Assembly: GCA_958295915.1 (NCBI GenBank)
Contig: OY282381.1
Span: 1,758,722-1,822,721, forward strand
DNA length: 64,000 nt
Direction: 5' to 3'
Source: an uncultured Caldilineaceae bacterium
Lineage (GTDB): Bacteria > Chloroflexota > Anaerolineae > Caldilineales > Caldilineaceae
In this document: positions 25,910 to 34,654 of the stretch, one piece after another
How positions within the stretch are numbered: position 1 is the first letter of the stretch
Layout of the letters: the number at the start of each line of letters is the position of its first letter
Notes under the pieces: generated by a model
Database searches by the model: none
Told to the model about the DNA's origin: nothing
What the model saw: only the letters and a program-made list of their open reading frames with translations
Made by a program: the position numbers and the translations under genes

Positions 25910-27397
25910 ATGACAGAAAATCAACATGCAAACCGTGCCGGCGGCCTGACAACCATCGCTGAAGACAGGACCGGCCCGGTTGTACGCGATACCCAAGGCC
26001 TGATTCTGACTGACAAACCAGAGGAGATGGCTGTGCTGGTCGGAGTCAGCCTGTCCGCTCAGCCGGGTATTGACGCGCCCCACAGTGGCGCGCAAAACAA
26101 TCTTTCCATGGAAGACTCGCTTACAGAACTGGCCCTGCTGGCAGAGACTGCCGGGCTGGAAGTGCGGGGCACACTGACCCAGCGCTTGGAACATCCCAAC
26201 CCGGCTACCTTTATCGGCGCCGGCAAACTGGACGAACTGGAGACGCTGACGCTTGCCTTGGACGCCAATGTCGTTATCTTCGACGAGGAGCTTTCCCCGC
26301 GCCAGCAGCGAGAGATCGAACGGGTGTTGGGTCAGGAGGTCAAAGTTATCGACCGTACAGCCCTGATCCTGGATATCTTCGCCCGCCACGCCAAAACCAG
26401 AGAAGGCGCGCTGCAGGTGGAGCTGGCCCAGTACGAATACCGGCTGCCCCGCCTGACCCGTGCCTGGACCCACCTGGCGCGCCAGGCCGGTGGCCGGGCC
26501 GGCGGCGCCAGCGGCGGTGTGGGCGTACGCGGCCCCGGTGAAACCCAATTGGAAGTGGATCGACGGGAAATCAGCCGGCGTATTCTTCACCTCAAACGGG
26601 AGTTGGAGGAAGTGCGCCGCCACCGTGAACGCTACCGGCAGCGACGGCGACGGTCATCAACACCGGTCATCGTCATCGTTGGCTACACAAATGCGGGCAA
26701 AAGCACCCTGCTCAACGCCGTCAGCAATGCCGGTGTCCTGGTCCAGGATCAACTGTTCGCGACCCTCGACCCAACCACCCGCCGGGTAGAGTTGAACGCG
26801 CCTCTGCTGGAAAAAGGCGCGAAGCTACCCAGCGCGCGCACAGCCTTGTTCACAGATACGGTCGGTTTCATCCAGAAGCTGCCGACAACGCTTGTGGCCG
26901 CCTTTCGGGCGACCCTTGAAGAGATCAACGAAGCGGACCTGCTCCTGCATGTGGTGGACATCTCCCACCCGAACGCCGAAGAACAGGTAACCGCAGTGGA
27001 AGAGATGCTGGAGGAGTTGAACGCAGGCCATAAACCGCTCGTGACCGCCTTGAATAAAATCGACTTGCTCAATCCCACCGGCGCGCAGGCGTCTCGCCTG
27101 CATCGCGACTCGGAAGCTCCAGGCCTGGCAGACCTCCCCTCCCCCGTGCTCATCAGCGCCCACACAGGAGAAGGCATCCCTGAACTGTTGGCTGTGGTGG
27201 ATGAGAAGTTGCAAGAGTTGATGACGCCGGTGCGGTTGCTGCTACCCTATAGCAAAGGCGATCTGGTCTCTCTGATCTACGAGCGCGGCCGCGTGGAACG
27301 AGAGGAATACACCGAGAGCGGGACACTGATCGAAGGCAAGCTGCCCACCCATCTGGTCAGCCGCGTTCAAAACTGGAGCCTGGCGCGGCCTGGATAG
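25910..27397 (+). CDS. hflX: GTPase HflX
   Basis: 495 aa from the ATG at 25910; an in-frame GTG at 25889 is an alternative. The HflX N-terminal domain (NPATFIGAGKLDEL, FDEELSPRQQREIE, DRTALILDIFARHA) and the glycine-rich GGRAGGASGGVGVRGPGE are present. The G domain has GYTNAGKST (residue ~257), DTVGFI and NKIDL. HflX splits stalled or hibernating ribosomes and binds the 50S subunit. Two dispersed repeats are translated in frame: family A as DAPHSGAQNN (residues ~55-64) and family B as AQASRLHRDS, directly after NKIDL between the G4 and G5 motifs. Both sit in expected surface loops, so function is probably kept. Confidence 0.93.
   Translation: MTENQHANRAGGLTTIAEDRTGPVVRDTQGLILTDKPEEMAVLVGVSLSAQPGIDAPHSGAQNNLSMEDSLTELALLAETAGLEVRGTLTQRLEHPNPATFIGAGKLDELETLTLALDANVVIFDEELSPRQQREIERVLGQEVKVIDRTALILDIFARHAKTREGALQVELAQYEYRLPRLTRAWTHLARQAGGRAGGASGGVGVRGPGETQLEVDRREISRRILHLKRELEEVRRHRERYRQRRRRSSTPVIVIVGYTNAGKSTLLNAVSNAGVLVQDQLFATLDPTTRRVELNAPLLEKGAKLPSARTALFTDTVGFIQKLPTTLVAAFRATLEEINEADLLLHVVDISHPNAEEQVTAVEEMLEELNAGHKPLVTALNKIDLLNPTGAQASRLHRDSEAPGLADLPSPVLISAHTGEGIPELLAVVDEKLQELMTPVRLLLPYSKGDLVSLIYERGRVEREEYTESGTLIEGKLPTHLVSRVQNWSLARPG
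26072..26098. repeat. Family A palindrome inside hflX
   Basis: Core GCGCCCCACAGTGGCGCGC, translated as APHSGAQNN between a short N-terminal region and the conserved HflX N-domain. Confidence 0.8.
27082..27104. repeat. Family B repeat inside hflX
   Basis: GCGCAGGCGTCTCGCCTGCA, in frame, encodes AQASRLH just after the NKIDL nucleotide-specificity motif. Confidence 0.75.
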
Positions 27398-27400
27398 TGG

Positions 27401-27425
27401 AGCGCAGGCGTCTCGCCTGCATAGC
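27401..27425. repeat. Family B repeat between hflX and citrate synthase
   Basis: GCGCAGGCGTCTCGCCTGCA is identical to the copy inside hflX 320 bp upstream. Confidence 0.7.
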
Positions 27426-27484
27426 GCATATGAACAGAGGGCCGCAGAGATATTCGTTCAACACTGAAAAGGAATTCCGCCGCC

Positions 27485-28774
27485 ATGAGCAAGCAGACGC
27501 TAACGATTACCGACAACCGTACCGGAGAAACGATTGAAGTGCCGATCGGACATGACACGATCAAAGCTCTCGACCTGCGCCAACTGAAGGCGCAGCCGGA
27601 CGATTTTGGCATGATGGCATACGATCCGGGCTACACGAATACAGCGTCCTGCAAGAGCCGCATCACCTATGTCGACGGTGACAGGGGCATTCTGCGCTAC
27701 CGGGGCTATCCGATCGAGCAACTGGCGCAAGAGAGCGCCTTTCTGGAAGCGGCCTACCTGTTGATCTTCGGAGAGCTGCCCAGCGCGGACGAGTTGGCCC
27801 ACTGGAACGAACGCATTATGCGGCACACGCATATCCACGAGAATCTGGCGGACCTGCTCAAGACCTTCCGCCACGACGCCCACCCGATGGGCATTCTCAT
27901 CAGCGCCATCGCGGCGATGTCCACACTGCATCCGGAGGCCAAGCAGGTTCACGACAACCAGCGCCGCTTGCAGCAGATCTGGCGCATCCTCGGCGCGCTG
28001 CCGACAGTAGCCGCCTTCTCCTACCAAAACCGCCTCGGTCGCCCGTATACGCATCCGCACAGCGCTCTTGGCTACATAGACAACTTTCTCTATATGATGA
28101 ATCCTATGAATCAGGACGACGGCGAAGTCGATCCGGTTCTGGCCAGGGCGCTGGATGCGCTGTTCATTCTACACGCCGATCACGAGCAGAACTGCTCTAC
28201 CTCGGCGCTGCGCAACATCGCCTCCAGCGACGCCGATCCATACAGCTCCATAGCCGGCGCGGCCGCGGCCCTGTACGGCCCTCTGCATGGAGGGGCCAAT
28301 GAGGCGGTTCTGCGGATGCTGACCGCAATCGGCGATGTGAAGAAGATTCCGGCCTATCTGAACAAGGTCAAAAATCGGGAAGCGCGGCTGATGGGTTTCG
28401 GCCATCGGGTGTACAAAAACTACGATCCCAGAGCGCAGATCATCAAAAAGATCGCCTACGATGTTTTTGAGGTGACCGGCGGCAATCCATTGATCGATAT
28501 CGCCGTCGAATTGGAGCGCATTGCGCTGGATGACGAATATTTCGCCTCCCGCCGGTTGTACCCGAATGTGGACTTTTACAGTGGCATCATCTACCAGGCG
28601 ATGGGCTTCCCAGTGGATATGTTCCCGGTGCTGTTTGTGTTGGGACGGGCGCCGGGCTGGCTGGCCCAGTGGGTAGAGCTGGCTACCGACCCGGAGCAGC
28701 GCATTGCCCGCCCCCGGCAGATCTATCTGGGCGAGGACGAGCGTTCGTATGTGCCGCTCGCCGAACGCGCGTAG
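27485..28774 (+). CDS. gltA: Citrate synthase
   Basis: 429 aa. Citrate synthase signatures: YRGYPIEQLA near 78, HADHEQNCSTSALR near 232, GPLHGGANEAV with the catalytic His near 265, MGFGHRVYKNYDPRA with the second catalytic His near 304, and the catalytic Asp in YPNVDFYSG near 362. The length fits the hexameric bacterial type. It condenses acetyl-CoA with oxaloacetate at the entry to the TCA cycle. An AAGGAATTC ribosome-binding region lies 8 nt before the ATG. It is convergent with recG, separated by a repeat tract. Confidence 0.95.
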   Translation: MSKQTLTITDNRTGETIEVPIGHDTIKALDLRQLKAQPDDFGMMAYDPGYTNTASCKSRITYVDGDRGILRYRGYPIEQLAQESAFLEAAYLLIFGELPSADELAHWNERIMRHTHIHENLADLLKTFRHDAHPMGILISAIAAMSTLHPEAKQVHDNQRRLQQIWRILGALPTVAAFSYQNRLGRPYTHPHSALGYIDNFLYMMNPMNQDDGEVDPVLARALDALFILHADHEQNCSTSALRNIASSDADPYSSIAGAAAALYGPLHGGANEAVLRMLTAIGDVKKIPAYLNKVKNREARLMGFGHRVYKNYDPRAQIIKKIAYDVFEVTGGNPLIDIAVELERIALDDEYFASRRLYPNVDFYSGIIYQAMGFPVDMFPVLFVLGRAPGWLAQWVELATDPEQRIARPRQIYLGEDERSYVPLAERA

Positions 28775-28846
28775 GGGCAAAAATCAGTGGCCACTAGCCA
28801 CTGGTCACTGGCCACTGGTCACTGGCCACCGCAGTTGTAGTTGCCC
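28775..28846. repeat. Family D tract between convergent citrate synthase and recG genes
   Basis: Tandem CCACTGGTCACTGG units at about 28790-28828, then GCAGTTGTAGTTGCCC. The CCAGTGG/CCACTGG words are self-complementary, so it could fold and act as a bidirectional terminator. No U-tract is seen. Confidence 0.55.
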
Positions 28847-31282
28847 TCAGCTCACATCGCCGTGTCCGCGCCAAAATCGTTCCATCCGCTCCTGTAGTTG
28901 GGGATAGGCGCTGAGGTCGGGATCTTCGGCCAGAAGTTCCCGCGCCGCTTGCTGAGCCAGGGCCAACGTGGCGGTATCGCTGAGGCTCGCCAACTTCATA
29001 TCCGGCAGGCCGCTCTGACGCGTGCCCAGAAAATCGCCGGGTCCGCGCAGTTCCAGATCCTTTTCCGCCAGTTCGAAGCCATCTGTCGTCTCTACCAATG
29101 CATTGAGCCGCTCAGCCGATCTGTCTTCTGTGGCCCGGCTGATGAGCGCGCAATAACTTTCGTGCCCACCCCGGCCCACCCGGCCCCGAAACTGGTGCAA
29201 CTGGGCCAGGCCGAAACGTTCGGCATCCTCAATCAGCATCACCGTGGCGTTAGGGACATCCACGCCCACCTCCACGACACTGGTGCTGACCAATATGTCC
29301 AGTTCACCGTCGGCAAAGGCGCGCATCACATCGTCCTTTTCCGATCCTTTGAGGCGTCCGTGAAGGAGGCCCAGCCGCAGGTCGGGGAAGATCTCCGTGC
29401 TCAGCCGGGCGTGCGCGTCGACCGCCGCGCCGACGTCCAGCGCCTCGCTCTCCTCGACAAGGGGATAGATGATGTACCCCTGTCGGCCCTTTTGCGCCTG
29501 TCTGCGCATAAAGGCGTAGAGACGCTCCCGATCTGTGGGCAGGAAGCGCTTCGTTTTGATCGGCATCCGCCCCGGTGGCATTTCGTCGATGACGCTCACA
29601 TCCAGATCGCCGTATATCGTCAACGCCAAACTGCGTGGAATCGGTGTCGCGCTCATCACCAGCAGATGTGGTACGGCCATATCAGCGCTTTTGGCGCGCA
29701 CGGCTGCCCGCTGCTCGACGCCGAAGCGATGCTGCTCGTCCACCACCACAAATCCGAGGTTGCGAAACGCCAGCCCCTCCTGAATGAGCGCCGTGGTGCC
29801 TACAGCGATCTGCAGCCCGCCATCCGCCAGACCGGCCAGAGCCGCTTCCCGCTCCCGTCCGCTGATGCGTCCGGTCAGGAGTGTGAGGCTCGGCTTGCTG
29901 CCGTTGGTCAGTGTCACGCCTTCCAGCAGCTTGCGCAGGCCGCGGAAGTGCTGATCCGCCAAAATCTGTGTCGGCGCCAGAAGCGCGGACTGATAGCCAT
30001 TGGCCGCGGCGATCAGCATGGCCCCGGCAGCCACCACGGTCTTGCCACTGCCCACGTCCCCCTGGGTCAGACGGCTCATGGGCACACGCCGCTTCAAATC
30101 CCGCCGCACCTCATCCAACACCCGCTGCTGCGCGCCCGTCAGGGGAAAGGGTAGGGCAGCTTGATAGTCTGCCAGGAGTTCGTCGTCAACGGTCATCGCC
30201 GGCGCATTGAAGAACTGAATCTCCCGCCGGCGACGCTGCATCCCCAGTTGAATAAAGAAAAACTCATCGAAAACAACGCGCTTCTGCGCGCGCAGAAGCT
30301 GTTCCGCGGTCTCCGGACAGTGAATTTGCCGCAATGCGTTGGGAAGAGTAGCCAGATTGTAGCGCCGGCGGACCGTCTCCGGCAGGGGATCGTGCAGGGC
30401 TGACAGCCCCAATTTGAGGACCTGCTGCGCGTGTTTGCTGACGTCGCCGTTGCGCAGACCCTCTGTCAGACCATATACGGGCAAAATCGGGCCACCTTTG
30501 ATGTCACTGGGAATGATCTCCTCGAAGATCGGATTTTCCAGAGTTTTGTGCCCCCTATACAGGCCCACAGCTCCGCTCAGACGATAGGTCTTGCCGATCG
30601 TCAGGCGATCTTTCATCCACGGTTGGTTCCACCAGGTAGTGCGGATCGCCCCGCTGCCATCATTGAAAATCGCTTGTACGATCTGTTTTTTGTAGCTAAA
30701 TTTCCGCTCGCTGAACCGCCGCAGGTTGGCGACGACCGAAATGCGCTCTCCCTCCTCTGCATCGGCGATAAAGCGCACCCGACTGAAATCGTCGTAGCGG
30801 CGAGGCAGATGCCAGATGAGATCCCAGAGGGTCTCGACCCCCAAACGAGCGTACTGCTCCGCTTTCTTTGTGCCGATCCCTTTCAAAACTGTGATCGGCT
30901 GCTCCAACTTTGTCTGCAAGGGCTGCCGCTGTTCGCCTGCCGGCGGAGAATCGCGCTCTGGCGAGCTCGGACGCGCTGGAGCGGATTCTGCGCCGACCCA
31001 GTCGATGTTTGCCAGGGCCGGATCTCTTTCCGGCGGATCGTCCAGCAGACTGAGCAGTGACCGCAGCAGTCGCTCCCGTTCGTCGCTTTCGGCATCGGCA
31101 TACCGGGTCAGCCGCTCCACGATCTCCCGCAATAGCCCGGGATGGACGGCATCGGCCTCGGCATCGGCCAGCCAGCGCTCGCGAAAGGCGACCACCCCGC
31201 CCGCGAAGGCCTTCTCCCGCCAATGGGTCTGGATCTCCAGAGCCAATAAATTGCGTAGCCGCATGAGGGCTTTCTCAGCCAT
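28847..31282 (-). CDS. recG: ATP-dependent DNA helicase RecG
   Basis: 811 aa from the ATG at 31282, 2 nt after the degV stop; a longer frame exists but would overlap degV. An N-terminal extension of ~110 residues with a Pro/Ser linker precedes the wedge domain (VLKGIGTKKAEQYARLG, then LIWHLPRRYDDFSRV). The helicase core has GDVGSGKT (Walker A), VVVDEQHRFG (DExH box), MSATPIPRSL, and QFRGRVGRGGHESYC. RecG remodels stalled replication forks and Holliday junctions. The extension before the wedge resembles that of other Chloroflexota and Gram-positive RecG proteins. Confidence 0.95.
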   Translation of the reverse strand: MAEKALMRLRNLLALEIQTHWREKAFAGGVVAFRERWLADAEADAVHPGLLREIVERLTRYADAESDERERLLRSLLSLLDDPPERDPALANIDWVGAESAPARPSSPERDSPPAGEQRQPLQTKLEQPITVLKGIGTKKAEQYARLGVETLWDLIWHLPRRYDDFSRVRFIADAEEGERISVVANLRRFSERKFSYKKQIVQAIFNDGSGAIRTTWWNQPWMKDRLTIGKTYRLSGAVGLYRGHKTLENPIFEEIIPSDIKGGPILPVYGLTEGLRNGDVSKHAQQVLKLGLSALHDPLPETVRRRYNLATLPNALRQIHCPETAEQLLRAQKRVVFDEFFFIQLGMQRRRREIQFFNAPAMTVDDELLADYQAALPFPLTGAQQRVLDEVRRDLKRRVPMSRLTQGDVGSGKTVVAAGAMLIAAANGYQSALLAPTQILADQHFRGLRKLLEGVTLTNGSKPSLTLLTGRISGREREAALAGLADGGLQIAVGTTALIQEGLAFRNLGFVVVDEQHRFGVEQRAAVRAKSADMAVPHLLVMSATPIPRSLALTIYGDLDVSVIDEMPPGRMPIKTKRFLPTDRERLYAFMRRQAQKGRQGYIIYPLVEESEALDVGAAVDAHARLSTEIFPDLRLGLLHGRLKGSEKDDVMRAFADGELDILVSTSVVEVGVDVPNATVMLIEDAERFGLAQLHQFRGRVGRGGHESYCALISRATEDRSAERLNALVETTDGFELAEKDLELRGPGDFLGTRQSGLPDMKLASLSDTATLALAQQAARELLAEDPDLSAYPQLQERMERFWRGHGDVS

Positions 31283-31284
31283 AC

Positions 31285-32145
31285 TCAATCGAGCCCTTCG
31301 TACACAATGACCCCCATGACATTCGGTCCGAGATGGGCCGCCAGGCTTGGCGGATAACGCCATACCCTGGCAGGAATGTCCGGGAGCCCTTCCTCTAAGC
31401 GTTCCAGCAGTTGCTCCTGCGTCTGTTCATAGCGGTGCTGTATCAGCCCAATGCGTTCATTCTGGGCGAATTCGGCTGTATAATCGTACAACTTCTCGGC
31501 AACATCTTCACGGGTCTGCACTTTCTCCAGAGGGATCAGTTGTCCATCTTCCATCGTAATCATCGCTTTGATCCCCAGCATCCTCCCCAGCACACTCTGC
31601 GCCGCGCCGAGACGAGCGCTGCGTTCCAGGTAGTACAAAGTTTCAGCGAAAAAGGTCACATAAATGTGGGGAATGGCCCCGTTCACAACCCTGGCGACTT
31701 CGTACAGATTGGCCCCATCTTCCGCGGCCTCGGCAGCCAGTTCTGCCAGCATCCCCAGGCCCATTGCCGTCGTCTGGCTGTCCATCACCCGAATGCGATA
31801 GCGCCCCATCATCATATCCGCCGCCTTACGCGACTGACTCCACATTGGACTGAGAGTGCCGCTCATGTGGATGGCGACGATCTCCTCCGCGCCCTGCCCC
31901 AGGCGTTGATAGACATCCATAATGTAGTTTATATCCGGGGCGTCCACCTCCGGCAGCAGTATGCGGCCACCGGACTGATTTTCGCGAATAAGCTGAAAAA
32001 GTCGGTCGGCGCTGAAACCGTCTGTATCCTCATAGCGTTCCCGTTCCACCCGCAGCACCTGAGGGATGACTTCAATGGGATACTTTTCCAAGACGTGAGC
32101 CGGAATGCTGGCGTCACTATCCGTAACAATACGAACCTTACTCAC
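31285..32145 (-). CDS. DegV family fatty-acid-binding protein
   Basis: 286 aa from a GTG at 32145 with GGAG 8 nt upstream; an in-frame TTG lies 24 nt earlier. Motifs: RIVTDSDASIP at the N-terminus, PEVDAPDINYIMDVYQRL, VAIHMSGTLSPMWSQSRKAA, and the C-terminal LGPNVMGVIVYEG. DegV (FakB-like) proteins bind a fatty acid between two domains and can present it to the FakA kinase. No fakA lies nearby. The stop is 2 nt from recG, so the two genes form an operon; degV-recG adjacency is common in Firmicutes and Chloroflexota. Confidence 0.9.
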   Translation of the reverse strand: MSKVRIVTDSDASIPAHVLEKYPIEVIPQVLRVERERYEDTDGFSADRLFQLIRENQSGGRILLPEVDAPDINYIMDVYQRLGQGAEEIVAIHMSGTLSPMWSQSRKAADMMMGRYRIRVMDSQTTAMGLGMLAELAAEAAEDGANLYEVARVVNGAIPHIYVTFFAETLYYLERSARLGAAQSVLGRMLGIKAMITMEDGQLIPLEKVQTREDVAEKLYDYTAEFAQNERIGLIQHRYEQTQEQLLERLEEGLPDIPARVWRYPPSLAAHLGPNVMGVIVYEGLD

Positions 32146-32352
32146 GACAAATGCTCCAATTTTTGACAACCGAACAGTCGTATGCTACTCTCAAGCGATT
32201 CTATCGCCGCGCGCCTGACCGCGAACCGACCCATACCGATGGCATCTGATCTGTCCGTTGTCATCTGCCTGGTCGGCGGCAAGATATATTCAGACGAGAT
32301 AGTCAGCGGCGCGGTCGCCGCCTGACAAACGACGAACCGGAGGGAATATAGT

Positions 32353-32532
32353 ATGGCGAAATGCCAACGATGCGGCAAAGGGCCTCAGTTTGGAAACAAC
32401 CGTCCCTGGTCCAAGAAGGCCACACGCCATAAATGGAAGATCAATATTCAGAAAGTCAAGATTCTTGAAGACGACAGACTGATTTCCCGTCGCCTGTGCA
32501 CCTCCTGCATTCGCACCCTTTCAAAGGCGTAA
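32353..32532 (+). CDS. rpmB: 50S ribosomal protein bL28
   Basis: 59-aa protein starting [15 protein letters not shown]. It contains [13 protein letters not shown] and the zinc-type Cys pairs CQRC (residues 4-7) and CTSC near 51, the C+ form of L28. GGAGGGA precedes the ATG by 7 nt. It is transcribed divergently from degV-recG across ~200 bp, in which an inverted repeat (GTCAGCGGCG / CGCCGCCTGAC) lies at 32303-32326 and could be a leader structure. It converges on rlmN. Confidence 0.93.
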   Translation: MAKCQRCGKGPQFGNNRPWSKKATRHKWKINIQKVKILEDDRLISRRLCTSCIRTLSKA

Positions 32533-32575
32533 CAGTTCCTGCCACAGCCGAAAAATGAGAAGTGAGCGAGTAGGA

Positions 32576-32602
32576 TGAGGAGAGAGAAACCCCTCTCTCT
32601 TC
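32576..32602. terminator. Possible bidirectional terminator between rpmB and rlmN
   Basis: GAGAGAGAAACCCCTCTCTC forms a stem with a short loop between convergent genes. It lacks a clear T-run, so the call is weak. A similar sequence lies at about 39350-39395. Confidence 0.3.
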
Positions 32603-32612
32603 GCCGCCCGCG

Positions 32613-33719
32613 CTATGCCGCCACCGCATTGCGTAACTGACCGCAACCCGCATTGATTTCAATGCCCCGGCGCATACGCACCGTCGCCGAGATGCCTCCT
32701 GCCTGCAAAATTTCAACGAACCGTTGCGTATCTCTGGCGCTGGCCGGCTGAAAAGAGCTGTCGGGAATCGGATTGAGAGGGATGAGATTGACATGGCACA
32801 AGATCCCTTGGAGCTTAATTGCCAGATCTCGGGCTAGAGCCGGGCTGTCATTGATGCCCTGGATCAGCGCGTACTCAAACGTCACTCGGCGATTGGTTTT
32901 GGCAATGTAGCGGCGTACTGCCGCCAGAAGCTCGTCCACCGGATAGCGCCGGTTGGGGGGCACCAGTTTACTGCGCAGGGCGTTATTCGACGCATGCAGG
33001 CTGACTGCCAGATTCACCTGTATCCCCTCGTCAGCCATACGATCGATCATCGGAATCAACCCCACTGTGCTGAGGGTGATGTGTCGGGCGCCTAGCCCAA
33101 AGCCGTCGGCAGCCGTCAGCCGGCGGATGGCCGTCCACACATTTTCGTAGTTATGCATCGGCTCACCCATCCCCATCAGCACAATGTTTGTCACCGTGGT
33201 CGGCCGCTTCACGCGCATCACCGGCGTTTCATCCGCATCTCGCAGATAACGCGCAAAAAACAACACCTGGGCCACGATTTCGCCCGCAGTCAGATTGCGC
33301 CGCAACCCGTCCAGAGCCGTCGCGCAAAATGAGCAGCCCATCGCGCAGCCGGCCTGACTGCTGATGCAAAGCGTGCGACGCGTATCATACAGCATCAGCA
33401 CAGCTTCGACCCGCTCCCCGTCTGGCAACCGAAACAGCGCCTTTTGGGTATCCCCTGCTTGTGAGACAAGCCTGGTGACCGGCTCCAGCGGCGTGACCGT
33501 TGCCTGCGCAGCCAAGGCAGCGCGCATCGCCCGCGGCAGATTTGTCATTTCTTCAAAGGATCGCGCGTATTTCTGATAGATCCACTCATGAATCTGGCGG
33601 GCGCGATAGGCAGGCGCGCCTGTGGCCTGCACATATTCGCTTAGCTCTTGCAGAGAGCGATCCAAGAGCGAACGGCCGATTGGGGAGACTCCGGGCGGTG
33701 TGATCTGCATGGTCTTCAT
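32613..33719 (-). CDS. rlmN: 23S rRNA (adenine(2503)-C(2))-methyltransferase RlmN
   Basis: 368 aa. Radical-SAM cluster motif [10 protein letters not shown] (residues ~125-134), preceded by LCISSQAG. Also present are [36 protein letters not shown] and the C-terminal GCGQLR, which carries the Cys that forms the methyl-transfer intermediate. It methylates A2503 of 23S rRNA and A37 of some tRNAs. A second in-frame ATG three codons in is possible. It follows the HAD hydrolase gene on the same strand after 82 bp that contain a family A palindrome. Confidence 0.95.
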   Translation of the reverse strand: MKTMQITPPGVSPIGRSLLDRSLQELSEYVQATGAPAYRARQIHEWIYQKYARSFEEMTNLPRAMRAALAAQATVTPLEPVTRLVSQAGDTQKALFRLPDGERVEAVLMLYDTRRTLCISSQAGCAMGCSFCATALDGLRRNLTAGEIVAQVLFFARYLRDADETPVMRVKRPTTVTNIVLMGMGEPMHNYENVWTAIRRLTAADGFGLGARHITLSTVGLIPMIDRMADEGIQVNLAVSLHASNNALRSKLVPPNRRYPVDELLAAVRRYIAKTNRRVTFEYALIQGINDSPALARDLAIKLQGILCHVNLIPLNPIPDSSFQPASARDTQRFVEILQAGGISATVRMRRGIEINAGCGQLRNAVAA

Positions 33720-33768
33720 CCTGACAATTGTAGCGCAGGTATTCAGTAGCGGTCAAAAATCGGCTCAA

Positions 33769-33792
33769 TCGCGCCCTACAGCGGCGCGCAAT
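33769..33792. repeat. Family A palindrome between rlmN and the HAD hydrolase
   Basis: Core GCGCCCTACAGCGGCGCGC, intergenic. Confidence 0.7.
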
Positions 33793-33801
33793 ACACCCCT
33801 T

Positions 33802-34617
33802 TTACCGGTCGGCCTGCCGAAAGGCGTCCAGAAGTTCAGGCAGACCAGGCAGAATCAGAGCCGGTGGCGCGGCGACCGTGCGGAACTCCTCCTCCGTCGT
33901 GATGCCGGTCAGCACCGCCGCCGTCGGCATACCCAGTTCGATAGCGCCAACGATGTCCGTCTCGTAGCGGTCACCGACCATCAGCGTCGTGGCCGCGGTC
34001 GTGCCCAGTTTGCGCATGGCCTGTTCGAACATGCCGGCGTTGGGCTTGCCGATGACCGTCGGCTTGACGCCTGAGGCCGCTTCCAGCAGGGCCAGCAGCG
34101 CGCCGGTGCCGGGAATCTGCCCGCGCTCGCTGGGAAAGGATGTATCGCTGTTGGTGCCGACAAATCGGATGCCGGCGCGTATGGCCAGGGTGGCATCAGC
34201 CAGGCGCTCGTAACGAACGCTGAAGTCGATGCCAGAGACGACCACATCGGCGGCCTGCGCCTCCTCGACAAGTGTAATGCCTTCCCGCTCCAGCGCCCAG
34301 CGCAGGCCATCTTCGCCGATCATAAAGGCGCGTATGCCGTCCGGATACTGCTCGGTTAGCCAACTGGCGGTCGCCAACGCGCTGCTGAGAATATGCTCCT
34401 CGTCGGCGCAGATGCCCATACGGCCGATCTTCTCAACGAATTGAGCCGGCGTGCGCGAAGAGTTGTTGGTTACGAACAGCCAATTCCGGTCTGTGGTCTC
34501 CAGATACTCCAGCAATTCCTGTACGCCAGGTAGGGGTCGATCCCCAACATAGACAACGCCGTCCATATCCAGCAGAACGGCGCGCACGCCTCTCAACATA
34601 CGGTTTGAATGATACAT
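33802..34617 (-). CDS. HAD-IIA family hydrolase (NagD/4-nitrophenylphosphatase-like)
   Basis: About 271 aa from the ATG at 34617. The frame is open for another 37 codons but that would overlap recJ and lacks HAD similarity. Catalytic motif VLLDMDGVVYVGD (DxDG), FVTNNSSRTPAQ (motif II Thr/Ser), VVIGKPN-type TVIGKPNAGMFEQA (motif III Lys) and MVGDRYETDIVGA (motif IV GDRxxTD) mark it as a NagD-type phosphatase. Such enzymes remove phosphate from nucleotides or sugar phosphates. It lies between recJ and rlmN on the same strand, probably cotranscribed. Confidence 0.9.
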   Translation of the reverse strand: MYHSNRMLRGVRAVLLDMDGVVYVGDRPLPGVQELLEYLETTDRNWLFVTNNSSRTPAQFVEKIGRMGICADEEHILSSALATASWLTEQYPDGIRAFMIGEDGLRWALEREGITLVEEAQAADVVVSGIDFSVRYERLADATLAIRAGIRFVGTNSDTSFPSERGQIPGTGALLALLEAASGVKPTVIGKPNAGMFEQAMRKLGTTAATTLMVGDRYETDIVGAIELGMPTAAVLTGITTEEEFRTVAAPPALILPGLPELLDAFRQADR

Positions 34618-34654
34618 GATACGTATTGTGTAGTGAGTGCCGCTCGTCGTCAAC

